NCBI GenBank assembly: GCA_963662175.1
Contig: OY759227.1
Coordinates: 9,456,501 to 9,520,500 of the forward strand
DNA: 64,000 nt
DNA from: Aradus depressus
Taxonomy: Eukaryota > Arthropoda > Insecta > Hemiptera > Aradidae
Direction: 5' to 3'
Part shown: one piece after another, positions 20,437 through 30,442 of the stretch
Position numbering within the stretch: the first letter of the stretch is position 1
How the letters are laid out: each line of letters starts with the position of its first letter
Position numbers and translations under genes: made by a program
The notes under the pieces: generated by a model
Databases searched by the model: none
What the model saw: the letters and a program-made list of their open reading frames with translations, nothing else
Told to the model about the DNA's origin: nothing

Positions 20437-22895
20437 ATGAAGTACATAAATAGTGTACCTATTTTAGAAAATTCTGATTACGACAGAATATCATCTGGTG
20501 AGTGGTTATATAATGATCATATATCTTTTTTCTATCACATGGTTAAACAATTTTCAGACTTTAAACCTCAAGATTCACTTTATTTGACCGATGTCAAAAG
20601 AATTATACCATTAGAACAATCAAAATGCATTTACATCCAACTTCTACCTATTGCTGAATCACACTGGGTTTGCTGTTTTTACGACAGTAAAAAAATTTTC
20701 ATTTATGATTCTTCTTTAAAAAGTAGACAAAGTAATCAAGTGTTAGTATCAACTGATATAATGACATATTTACGACATTTGTTCCCTTTCTACGAATTCG
20801 AAAAAAATCCGATAAAGTTTCCTACTGTGCAAAACCAACCAAACTCGAGCGATAGCGGCGTATTCGCAATAGCGTTTGCAACGTCAATATTATTTAATAT
20901 AAAACCAGAAAATGTTCAATACGAACATAGTACTATGCGACAACACTTAATAAACATGTTCTTGAGTGGTTTGATCACGCATTTTCCTACATCATCTCGT
21001 CTCGAGAATGTTTTGTCTTTGGAAAGTATTCGAAAACGCCGATCAGAAGCTTTGCGTAAGCGACTTAGTCGAGAAACTAAAGTCTGTAATAGTAATCAAG
21101 GAAAAATGTCAGTAATAGAGAGAAATCACAATTATTATATGAAAAACAAAACAAAGCTGCTTGAAAAAGCCAAACAAAAATATGAAAAAGATAAGAGTCA
21201 AGGTTTGGTGGCTACTGAAGCATCTAGGGCTAAAAATCGGAAACAATATCAACAAAACCCTGAACCAAAGAGAACTAAAGAGAGAAATAAATATCGCCGA
21301 AATCGAAAACAAAAAATCAGGTACCAGAAAAAAGAAATTCATATTTTGAATACAAATCTTAAGTTGAAACATTCTTCCGCTTTTTATATCAACAAAATAA
21401 TAGCAAAATTGAAAGGTTCTCTTGGACATCGTGCTTTGCAAGCAGAATCTATTTACAAATGGTGTAGCATTGTTAGAAATTCCTTTATTAACAATATGAA
21501 AAAATTTGTATCTAAAATAAAAACTAATGCGACAACTGCTTTAATGCGTGCTAATGAATGCGCAGTGTTCGAATTCAGTCAAAAAAATGTCATTGAAGCA
21601 CTTTGTGGCGAATCGCATCACACGCGCCATTCAGAACAATACCATTATGATGCAGGTTACGATTTTGAAAATCATTTGTTGAGAGAGAAAAAAATGATAA
21701 TGAACGTCAAAGGGCAAGTTAATAATATTTTACCAACTACTGACATGTCCGAAACAAGAAAAGCTAAAAAAAACACAAAACAAAGTCACTGGAAATGTGA
21801 CGATATTTGCAATGTGTCTGAAGAATTGGTCAAAAAATATAAGCGATTTTTAGACAAAGTGGAAAAAGCGACTTTCAAAAAGTTTGTTAGCTCATTATTA
21901 TTTGTATCACAAATTCGGGAATGTTCTCGTAAAACCGGATCTTCATCCAAACTCGGTCATCCTTCACGATGCTATAGTGATCCATTGTATTGTACATCTT
22001 TTCTTTCTGCAGTACAATCGTTATCGTCTCATTTCAAATCCGTTAGACAAATGAAACAAAATTTATACAAATTTTTCTATTACTACTCGAAATTCAAAAA
22101 TATAACAACAGCTATAAATAAAATTGATGTTAAATTTTTGCAGAAGGTAGCAAACGAAAAAATGAACAATAGTAAAACGTATAGTAAGGTGTCTGCTATT
22201 TGCTTAGATGAAGAAGAAATAATAAGGGAATACAATGCTTCTTTTCTTGCATTCAAAACGCGCTTACAAGATTTACCACGGATTGATTGTATTTCTTGTG
22301 AAAAATTATGTTTACGAAGAGATGTCGTTTCATTAAAATCTTTAAGAAAGCCTATAACGGGCTTAATGTGGCGCACGTTTGAATCAGAAATTTTAAAAGA
22401 TGCAGACATTAACTCGAAATACATATGTTATTATTGTCTGCGATTTTTCCGTTCAGAAAAGATGCCACCCACTTGTATATTAAACAATCTTAAAGTTGGA
22501 ACATCGCCTGATTGTTTGTCTGAGCTTAATGAATATGAAAAAATACTGATTCAGCGAGCTAAAGCTTTCCAGATTGTTCAATGTAAAGGCACAGTGTCAA
22601 ACAAAAATTTACCTCGGAGACATATGATTAGAAAAGTGAAAGGACGCACTTTTCATTTACCTTTACCATTACAAAAAACTCTGAATAAAATATGTCCACC
22701 TGATGAACCAATAAATTTGAATCATGAACTCTACATACTTGTGAGAGGAATCCCAACGAAAAAGAAGATCGTTTGGGAAGATTTAGTTAGCATAAATAAA
22801 GTGTACAAAGCTTTACAGTGGTTGAAAATGAACAATGAACATTATAGAAACATTCACCTGCCTCCAGTATCTGATACTTTACTCGAAAAAATACA
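20437..22895 (+). CDS. Ulp1-like domain fused to Helitron-associated-type C-terminal region (truncated by gap)
   Basis: An open frame of 819 codons up to the assembly gap. Residues 1-180 look like a C48/Ulp1 SUMO-protease domain: SHWVCCFYD supplies the His, FIYDSS the Asp, VQNQPN the Gln, and SDSGVFAIAFA is the active-site segment. The usual Cys of DCGVF is Ser here (codon AGC). Residues 195-310 are strongly basic. The C-terminal part (CYYCLRFF, LSELNEYEKILIQR, YILVRGIPT, ALQWLKMNNEHY) resembles the DUF6570-type region often found upstream of Helitron Rep/helicase. A helicase, if present, would lie in or beyond the gap. No frameshift is seen, unlike most ORFs here. A mobile-element origin is likely, but a domesticated gene cannot be excluded. 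Confidence 0.6.
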
Positions 22896-23095
22896 NNNNN
22901 NNNNNNNNNNNNNNNNNNNNNNNNNNNNNNNNNNNNNNNNNNNNNNNNNNNNNNNNNNNNNNNNNNNNNNNNNNNNNNNNNNNNNNNNNNNNNNNNNNNN
23001 NNNNNNNNNNNNNNNNNNNNNNNNNNNNNNNNNNNNNNNNNNNNNNNNNNNNNNNNNNNNNNNNNNNNNNNNNNNNNNNNNNNNNNNNNNNNNNN
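22896..23095. other. Assembly gap (200 N)
   Basis: Exactly 200 unknown bases, likely a placeholder size. Sequences on the two sides need not be adjacent. It removes the 3' end of the Ulp1-like ORF and the 5' end of the R1-type element. Confidence 0.99.
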
Positions 23096-23258
23096 ATTGA
23101 AGGAGGTGAAATACAAAATTTCACCTCAATCGGTCCGGTAGTGTGGTGTACATTTAAGTGAAAAAAAAAGTGAATTTAAAATCTTAAATACGGAACCCAG
23201 TCTAGTGTGGCGAGGAGATAAGACAAGTAGGCGTGTCTAGTGTCCCCCACCCAGCGCT

Positions 23259-25276
23259 ATGGAGAGGACCCCGCCAGTTGCCTCCAGGAGTCGAGAGCAT
23301 AAGGATCCCGTGCCAACGCCAGCTCCCTCCCAGATAAGTGGCGCCACCGCGGGAGGAAGTGGGAGGAGCCTACGCCCCCCTCCTTGCCTCCAGTCCCCAT
23401 GCCGTGAACCGGACCCGGGGAGGGCAGTAGCCCGTCTGCAGCCGGACCAGGGGGCTAATGGACCTGTGGCTACCCACCCAGATAAACCCCCATCTGTACA
23501 TCGCGAACAGACCCCCCCCACCCATAAATCACCCCCCAACTAGTTCTCCACCCGCTTCACCCCCCCTTGATTGTAAAAATTACCCCCCCCCCCTTCAGCC
23601 CTTCAAGCCCTCTACATCCCTTATCAGATCCCCCCCCCTTCCGATTAAACCACCCCCCCCCCCCCCCCCCTAGGAAATCTAAAACACCTCTTCTCCCCCC
23701 CCAGCAATCCTGAAACCACGACCCCCGCCCCCCCGTTAAAGAGAACAGCTCCCCCTGCAATGACCACCCCAACCCTCGCCTTTACCCCCCTCACTCGGGG
23801 GAGGAAGAGAGCCCGGAAGGCGACCCCCGAAGAGGCCATCGGCCAGCCAGAGGAGGCCTACTCAATACAAACGTCGATCACAAACATCGTCGCAAAAAGT
23901 AGAGTCAGCCTGGCAGGCCGTGATAAGATCAACCGGGGAGTAGCCAGACTGATCGTAATGATAATGGCAGCCCAGGAGGTGGCCGAGGCCAGGACTGAGA
24001 CGGCCAGGATGATGATGGAGGGCCTTACCGCGACTCTCGCGGAGGCCCTCAGGGCCCGTCCGGCCATCCCCCAGCCCCCGCCCGCCCCCTCCCCCCCCGC
24101 CGTCTTCCCTCCCCCTCTTGGAGGTTTGAACCAGGGAGGGGTGGGGGATGGCCACGGAACGGGGGAGAAAGAAAGGGGAAAGAAGAAGATGAAGAATAAG
24201 AAGAACCAAGCGGCCGTGGCGCCCACCAGAAAAACCCCCCCGGCTCCAGTCAGGGTTCCCCCCTCCGTGCCCGCGGTGCGGGGGATGGAAGTGGACGGAG
24301 CTCCCCCCCAGCCTCGCCCCCCACCACCGCCCCTCAAGAAGACAGCGCAAGACACCCTGCCCCCCTGGACCCTGTGAACCCGGCCCTTCCGGACCCAGCA
24401 GAATGGATCCAGGTGGTGAGGGCCAAGAAGAAGAAGAAATCCGTCCCTCCAGCAGCGACAGCCCGGCTGGGACAACGACCGCTACCACCTACCAAGAGGA
24501 AGGAAGACGTCCTCCGGCAGCTCGCCACGGCCGGGGAGAGCCAAAATCGCCCTAAGACGTTCTTGGCCGTGGTCGAGCTGTCCAGCAAGGAGGACTCACG
24601 CCCGCTGGCGGACGCTATGGAGCAGGTGACCCCGGGAGAGCTCGGGATCACTATGAAAAACAGCAGACCCGCCAGGAGGGGGGGAATCCTCCTGGAGGTG
24701 TCCTCGGCCGAAGAACTCGAAGCGCTGACGTCCAATGCTCGTCTCCAGGAGTTGGGCCTAAAGGCGGAGGCGCTGCACAGGAGAAGACCGCGCTTAGCGG
24801 TCTTCGACGTGCCCGCGGGTTGGTCGGCCGAGGACCTCACCAGGAGGTTTCAAGCCCAATTCCCCGACCTCTCCCCCATAGTCCCCATTTATAGGAAGGG
24901 CCCCCCCGGCAGATCGACGGTGCGCTGGGTGGTAGAGACCACCCCTGCGACTCGGAGGGCTCTCGTCACCTCAGGGAGGATCATCCTAGGATGGTACACT
25001 TGTGCAGTGCGGGATTGCCTGGATGTAACCAGATGTGGGAGATGCCATGGCTTCGGCCACCCGGAGAAGCGTTGCCCAAGCAGGGAGAGGGTGTGTGCTT
25101 GGTGTGCAATGGTAGGGCACGACAGCTCCAGCTGTAAAAAGAAATCGTTGCCGCCGAAGTGTTGCAACTGCGGCAGCGGGAAACCGGGCGTGACCCATAG
25201 CGCTGATAGCGCGACATGCCCGTCATACATCCGCGCGCTTGAGAAGCTGGCCTCGCGCACGGACTATGGCGGGTAG
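23259..25276 (+). pseudogene. R1-type ORF1 (Gag-like, three CCHC knuckles), frame broken at C-runs
   Basis: The frame starts with ATG at 23259 and is interrupted at long C homopolymers (23580-23680) and again near 24370, giving three segments (23259-23543, 23760-24377, 24374-25276). The last 300 codons hold the RNA-binding part: three cysteine knuckles (CGRCHGFGHPEKRC, CAWCAMVGHDSSC, CCNCGS..H..C) at about residues 215-290. ORF1 proteins of this class coat the RNA and aid localisation. The breaks sit in C-runs, so some may be sequencing or assembly errors. The stop overlaps the ORF2 ATG by 11 bases, as is usual for R1. Confidence 0.75.
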
Positions 25277-28200
25277 AGTTAGGGAGCGCACCGGAATCCA
25301 CGTTGTCCAGCACAACATGAATAGGCGTAAGAGAGTGGCGGATGAGTTGCGAGCACTGGTGTACGATGAGTCCGTCCAGCTCTTGGCTCTACAGGAACCC
25401 AAATTATAGGAAATCGCGTGGCAGGCCTTGGTATTGGCCACAGAGTAATAACTGGCGCAAGGAACAACGAACGGCCTATGGCCGCAATCGTTGTGACCGG
25501 CCCCCAGGTGGATGTGATGGCGCTCCACCATCTGTCCACCAGCCACATTGCTGTGGCCTGTATCAGGCACGCCAACGTCGATTGCTATGTAATCAGCGGA
25601 TATTTCCCTCCGTCTGAGCGCATAGACGTGCAATTGGGCCACTTGGACCACGTTCTGGACGAACTAGCGGGACGCCAAGTCATAGTCATGGTGGACGCCA
25701 ATGCCTGGTCTGCATCCTGGGGATCGGTTCGCACCGACCGCCGGGGGGACAGACTAATGGAGTTGATCGCCCGCCATGACTTGTGCATAGTTAATGACCA
25801 GCATTCTCCGCCCACTTTTCGTGGCCACAATGGAGAATCGCACATCGATGTCACGTTGGTTTCTGGAGAACTATACAGGGCTGTCAGTGGCTGGGAAGTC
25901 CGAGGGGTTACGTCTAGTGACCATGAAGTCCTAGACGTGAGGCTCTTTGACGCCCGGCTAACGACAGTCAGGTCTAGGGACCCTCGCTTTGCAACTCGCA
26001 AAGCGATACCGGAAGCCTTCGTGGCCGCCGCTGCTGCCTACTCCTGTGACGAGGAATGGGAAGGTCTCAGGGGTTCCGACCCGGTAGACCAGATTGAGGA
26101 AGGCGTCGATAGGCTCAGTAATATTTTACTGAGAGCTGCCGACGAAACCATCCCCAAGAAGGTCGACCGGTTGAGGAAAGTCCCCTGGTGGAGTGAAGAC
26201 CTCACCCTCGCCAAGAGAGCCGTTTATCGTGCCAGGAGGCGGTACCAGCGGTGCCGAGACCAACTCCATCGGGTTATTCGCAGGGAAGAGTACCGGCAGC
26301 TCAGCGAGGCCTACGGTCGGAGCATCGAAGCCGCCAAGAGAACCAGCTGGAGGAGGTTTGTTGAAGACGAGTCCAGCAAAAACCCGTGGGGGATTCCCTA
26401 CCGGGTCGCCACTGGGAGGCTTAAGGCGGTCGCCCCGGTGGCTTCAATCAGGGATGGCATGCAGTATGCCTTGTCCCTGGAGGAGGCCGGCGGGATGTAC
26501 CTAAGCCAGGCCTTCCCGGAAGACGACCCGGCAGGGGATACACCCACTCAACAAAACATCAGGTGTGCTGCCCGTGACTTGCCGAACACGGAGGATGCCC
26601 CTGACTGGGACGAGCTAGACCTGACCCTGGTGATTGGGAGGCAGAAGAGTGGCGGCGCTCCTGGGAGCGATCTCATGGACGCGGCCATAATCAAGAAAGC
26701 CTACCCGGTCATTAAGACAGACCTACTCTACTTGTACAATGCCTGCCTAAGGCGAGGCCACTTCCCTAGTGCTTGGAAGCGGGCCATGGTGTGCACGTTT
26801 GTCAAGCCTGGGGATAGGGACCTTTCCTTGGCAGGCAGCTACAGACCGATCAGCCTTCTGTCTCTGTTCGGGAAGATACTGGAGGGACTCGTTCTCGACA
26901 GAATCCGCACCCAGGTATACGCCTTCGTATCCCCTAGGCAATATGGTTGCTTGAGGGGCAGGTCAACAGAGGACGCGTTGATAACGCTGAGGTCGGATGT
27001 CGAAGGGAACAGCGGCAAATATGCCCTCTGTATCTTCTTTGACATCGCGGCGGCGTTCGACTGCGCCTGGTGGCCTGCCATCCTCATGCGACTGCGTGCA
27101 ATGGGACCGTCTAGGAATATATTTGGGCTGATATCCAGCTTCCTTGACGGCCGTTCTGCGACTGTGAGCCAGCTGTATGCTAGCACATCGGTGTACATCA
27201 CCAGAGGATGCCCCCAGGGCTCAGTCCTAGGACCAACACTCTGGAACATACTCTTTGATGGACTGCTCCGTGAGCTCGAGAGTCGTGAATATAAGGCTAT
27301 TGCCTATGTTGACGATCTCGCAATCACGGTGCACGCTGATAGCCGGGCAGCTCTGACCCGCGTAGCCCAAGCCGGCATCGACTTCGTCGACAGCTGGTGC
27401 TGCGCCAACAAGCTGAACCTCTCACCAAGCAAGACTACGGCCCTGCTGATGAGAGGGAAAACCGACGCCCGCCACCCCTTCTCCTTGAGGATCCGGGGGA
27501 TGCGCGTTGAGTTCCCGGAGGCGGTCACATACCTAGGTGTGAGACTGGGTCCGGGCTTCAGCGCGACTCCCCACGCTGTTGCCATCAAGGAAAGGACCAA
27601 TGCCACCTTCAACGCTCTGAGCCGCCTAGCTCGCGCAACATGGGGCCTCGACTACTCAGCGTGTAGAACAATCTACACGGGGGTATTCGAGGCTGTAGCA
27701 CGGTACGCTGCTGCAGGGTGGTGGTATCGCCCCACCAAGCAGCAGAGAACGAGACTGCTACAGGCCCAAAGAGCCGCCCTCCTGAGAGTCACAAAGGCCT
27801 ATCGTACTGTTTCCACGGCAGCGCTACAGGTGCTGGCGGGAGCTCCGCCCATAGACTTGGTCTTGGACGGGGCGGTCGCCTCGTACTACTGTAGACGCAA
27901 TTTGCCCCTGAGAGCAGATATAGATGAGCCCTTGCGCCTCGCCCTGGAGGGTGAGCTACGTAGACAGAACGGACCAGAGCGTTGCAGGGACATGGTCCAA
28001 GACTGGATAATGAACAAGTGGCAACAGCGATGGTCGCGCTCCTCCGATGGCCGAACGACATTCGCGTACATCCCTGACGTCCAGGTCCGCCTACGCTCCA
28101 CTTGGGTACAACCCGATCACTGGACATCCCAGGTACTATCAGGTCACGGCGACTTCAACTCCAAACTCTTCTTCTTCAAGAGGAAGGATAGCCCAAACTG

Positions 28201-28393
28201 CTCGTGTGGCGGCATCGAGACTGCAGAACACGTGGTCCTCGATTGCCCGCTGTACGACAGGTCTAGGGTGGAGTTGATCCGCGCGACAGGATCATATCTG
28301 GGATTGAGCCTGCCGGAGTTGATGACGGAGTCGAACTATCCGGCGTTCGGCCGGTTCGTCACCTCCTGGCGGGAACAGAAAAAGCCCGCTTGA
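25266..28393 (+). pseudogene. R1-type ORF2: APE endonuclease and reverse transcriptase, one frameshift
   Basis: The ATG at 25266 overlaps the ORF1 stop. The APE-like endonuclease starts at HVVQHNMNR and LLALQEPK, then meets TAG at 25407; a one-frame shift at about 25400 lets the rest read for 991 codons to 28393. Endonuclease motifs VDANAWSASWG and SDHEVLDV follow. The RT shows YRPISLLSLFGKILE, FFDIAAAFDCAWWP, GCPQGSVLGPTLWN and the catalytic AYVDDLAI. A C-terminal CSCGGIETAEHVVLDC zinc motif is typical of the clade. R1 elements normally target rDNA; no 28S sequence flanks this copy. Repairable by a single indel, so relatively young. Confidence 0.88.
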
Positions 28394-28697
28394 CCCGGCG
28401 CCGGGGGCGATTGACGGGCTGCGGCCCGATGTCTACCCCCGGCGACCGCGATGTAGTAGCAGCCCCCACTCCAAGATCCTGAGCTCTCTCGGCGCCATCT
28501 GGCAGCCGCAACACAAGGGGGTCTGGGAGCGCCAGTTTGTCCCGCAAGGGACCAGAGGCTGTCGCCCCCAGACACCCACAGCAACAAATAAATAAATAAA
28601 TTTAGCATAACCATGTCATGTATCCTCATTCCCCGACGAAAAAACGGGCCGGGTGATTAACCGAAGCACCCGAGAAAAAAAAAAAAAAAAAAAAAAA

Positions 28698-28938
28698 GCA
28701 CTGAGGATTCAGGAAGGGTGGGGGAAAAGTGGGAGTGTGGTTGTGGAGCGAGAGAGAACAGAGGTTGTTGGAGTGTGGTCTGGAGAGAGAAAGAGAGAAC
28801 GGTTGTGGTTTAGAGGGAGAGTGTGAGGGAGGAACGTTGCAAACAAATGGTTGGAGATAGAAGTGAGGGAGGAAGGTTGACGGAAAGTTTGGCTGGAGGA
28901 AGTCAGGAAGGAAGGCAAATGGAGAAGGATTGGAGGAC
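28698..28938. other. Purine-rich target sequence, no gene
   Basis: G/A-rich (GGAGAGAGAAAGAGAGAAC-type) sequence between the two R1-type insertions. Possibly host or older repeat DNA. Confidence 0.5.
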
Positions 28939-29361
28939 AGAGTCAGTAAAACCTGCGGCAGCTGATGACGGAAACCGGCTACCCAATGTTCAGCCGATTT
29001 GTCGCCTCCTGGCGGAGAAAGAAGCAAGCATTTTGACCCCGCGCCGGGGAGGCCTGCAGTCGTCCCCGGCGCCCTAACGAACCACAATTAGCGATCGCCC
29101 TACATTTACCCCGAGCTCTCTCGGCCCGCCAAGAAATTAAGGTGGGCTGGGAGTGACCGCTGATCGTCGCAGATGGTCGGCAGCGGTCGCTCCTAGCCTA
29201 CCACAGCATCATAAGTTCTGCATTTTAAATTATGTACTTTAGTATTTTAATTTTGTAAATAAATTTGTTAGGCCTCCCTTTTTCCCCGACGATTCGGCGA
29301 TGGTGTCGTGGCCTCCACCGGAGGTCGGCAACCCAAAAAAAAAAAAAAGAGTCAGTAAAAC
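28939..29361 (+). mobile_element. 5'-truncated R1-type copy with 14-bp target duplication
   Basis: AGAGTCAGTAAAAC flanks the insert at 28939-28952 and 29348-29361. The insert keeps only the last 26 or so codons of an ORF2 (GYPMFSRFVASW..KKQAF, ending at 29035), a GC-rich 3' UTR different from that of the neighbouring element, and a poly(A) tail. It is therefore a related but distinct family that inserted by target-primed reverse transcription. Confidence 0.85.
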
Positions 29362-30180
29362 GTGAGTGAAAGAAATATAATTTTGTATGATTATCATCAT
29401 CTGCCGACGGATGTATGCTCAGAGTAAAAATAAAACGAAAACAATGCATTTCCTGTAAATTATAAGTATGTTGTAAATTGCAAACATTGCCATCAGAAAG
29501 GGGAATATCCCATATGTAACATTATTTTTTATGTTTTTTTTTTAATTAAAAGAAAGATTAAAAAAAAAGGGAAAGTAAACCTCTTATTCCATCAACCTAA
29601 ATTTTTTATTAAAAGAATTCACACCCGATGTGGTGCATTTGATAAATAGAAAGGAATAATTTACGTTAAAGTAACGAAGAATTATTAAAATATATAATAT
29701 AAGATATGGAGAAATCAAGTAAACCCCAAAGGGGCTGGAAGCAGGTAACAGCTATAAAAGAAGGTCCCCTTTTCACCTTCATCAATTTACCTGACGGAGA
29801 GTAAAATTACCAGCATGACAGAAGAATGGAGCTATACCGGATTAGAGCCCAAGCCCTCTGTTAGGGTCATATAAACCTCCAAAGTGCCTACCTGGAAGTT
29901 TGAAAAGTCCAATTGACATGCCGCAATGGGAAAGCAGAATTCTCCCCTGTAAGCTTGGAGAGAAAGAGGAGGGGATGACCGAGTAGTGCGGGAATATGCA
30001 AGATCCTGAGGAGAGGTTCAAGTCCAGAGCTTCAGTTCAAGTCCAGAGTTCAGAGGGTACAGAAGTTTTTGGAGTTGAAGTCCAGAGCTTTAGAGATGTT
30101 TTCGCCAGAGATCTTGTGGAAGTTCATTGTGAATACTAATGAATAAAAAACTTAAAAACAAGTCAACAAATCCCACTTTA
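29362..30180. other. No gene; LTR-like promoter and poly(A) signals
   Basis: TATAAAAG at 29753-29760 and AATAAA at 30142-30147 on the plus strand are spaced as in an LTR. The words GTTCAAGTCCAGAG repeat between 30017 and 30095. No partner LTR is seen in the window, so the identity is open. Confidence 0.3.
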
Positions 30181-30442
30181 TTTATATGAACACAATATAT
30201 TTCACTCGTTAGAGCATTCTCAAGTGTACAGACTAATGACGGGGAGGGGGGGGGGGCGTGGAGGGGTAGGAGGGGAAGAGTGAGGGAGGGTGACAGAACA
30301 GGAGGGGGGGGGGGCTAAGATACTATACTAAAAAATAAGTCAGAAAAAATTAAAAATAATAAATCTCAATATTAACCTAATTAAACATATCACAATATAA
30401 ACCTATTAAATATGAACCGAGCATAATAAAAGTTAGCCAAGT
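30181..30442 (-). other. 3' tail of PLE-2
   Basis: Contains G-rich runs (30241-30312) and, on the minus strand near 30206-30233, CTTGAGAATGCTC..GAGTGAAAT. This has the layout of the PLE hammerhead but with two core positions changed. AT-rich otherwise. Confidence 0.45.

Larger units (their letters stand above)
23096..28697 (+). mobile_element. R1-type non-LTR retrotransposon, near full length
   Basis: GC-rich against its AT-rich surroundings. It has a 5' region, ORF1 with zinc knuckles, ORF2 with endonuclease and reverse transcriptase, a 3' UTR (28394-28674) and a 23-A tail (28675-28697). The 5' boundary and target duplication cannot be read because the left flank is the gap. Confidence 0.88.

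Noticed and set aside
22787..23161. Frames made largely of unknown residues
   Set aside because: They are artefacts of reading through the N gap.
23858..24840. Long minus-strand frames of 168-208 codons opposite R1-type ORF1
   Set aside because: GC-rich antisense shadows. The plus strand has the domain-bearing ORFs.
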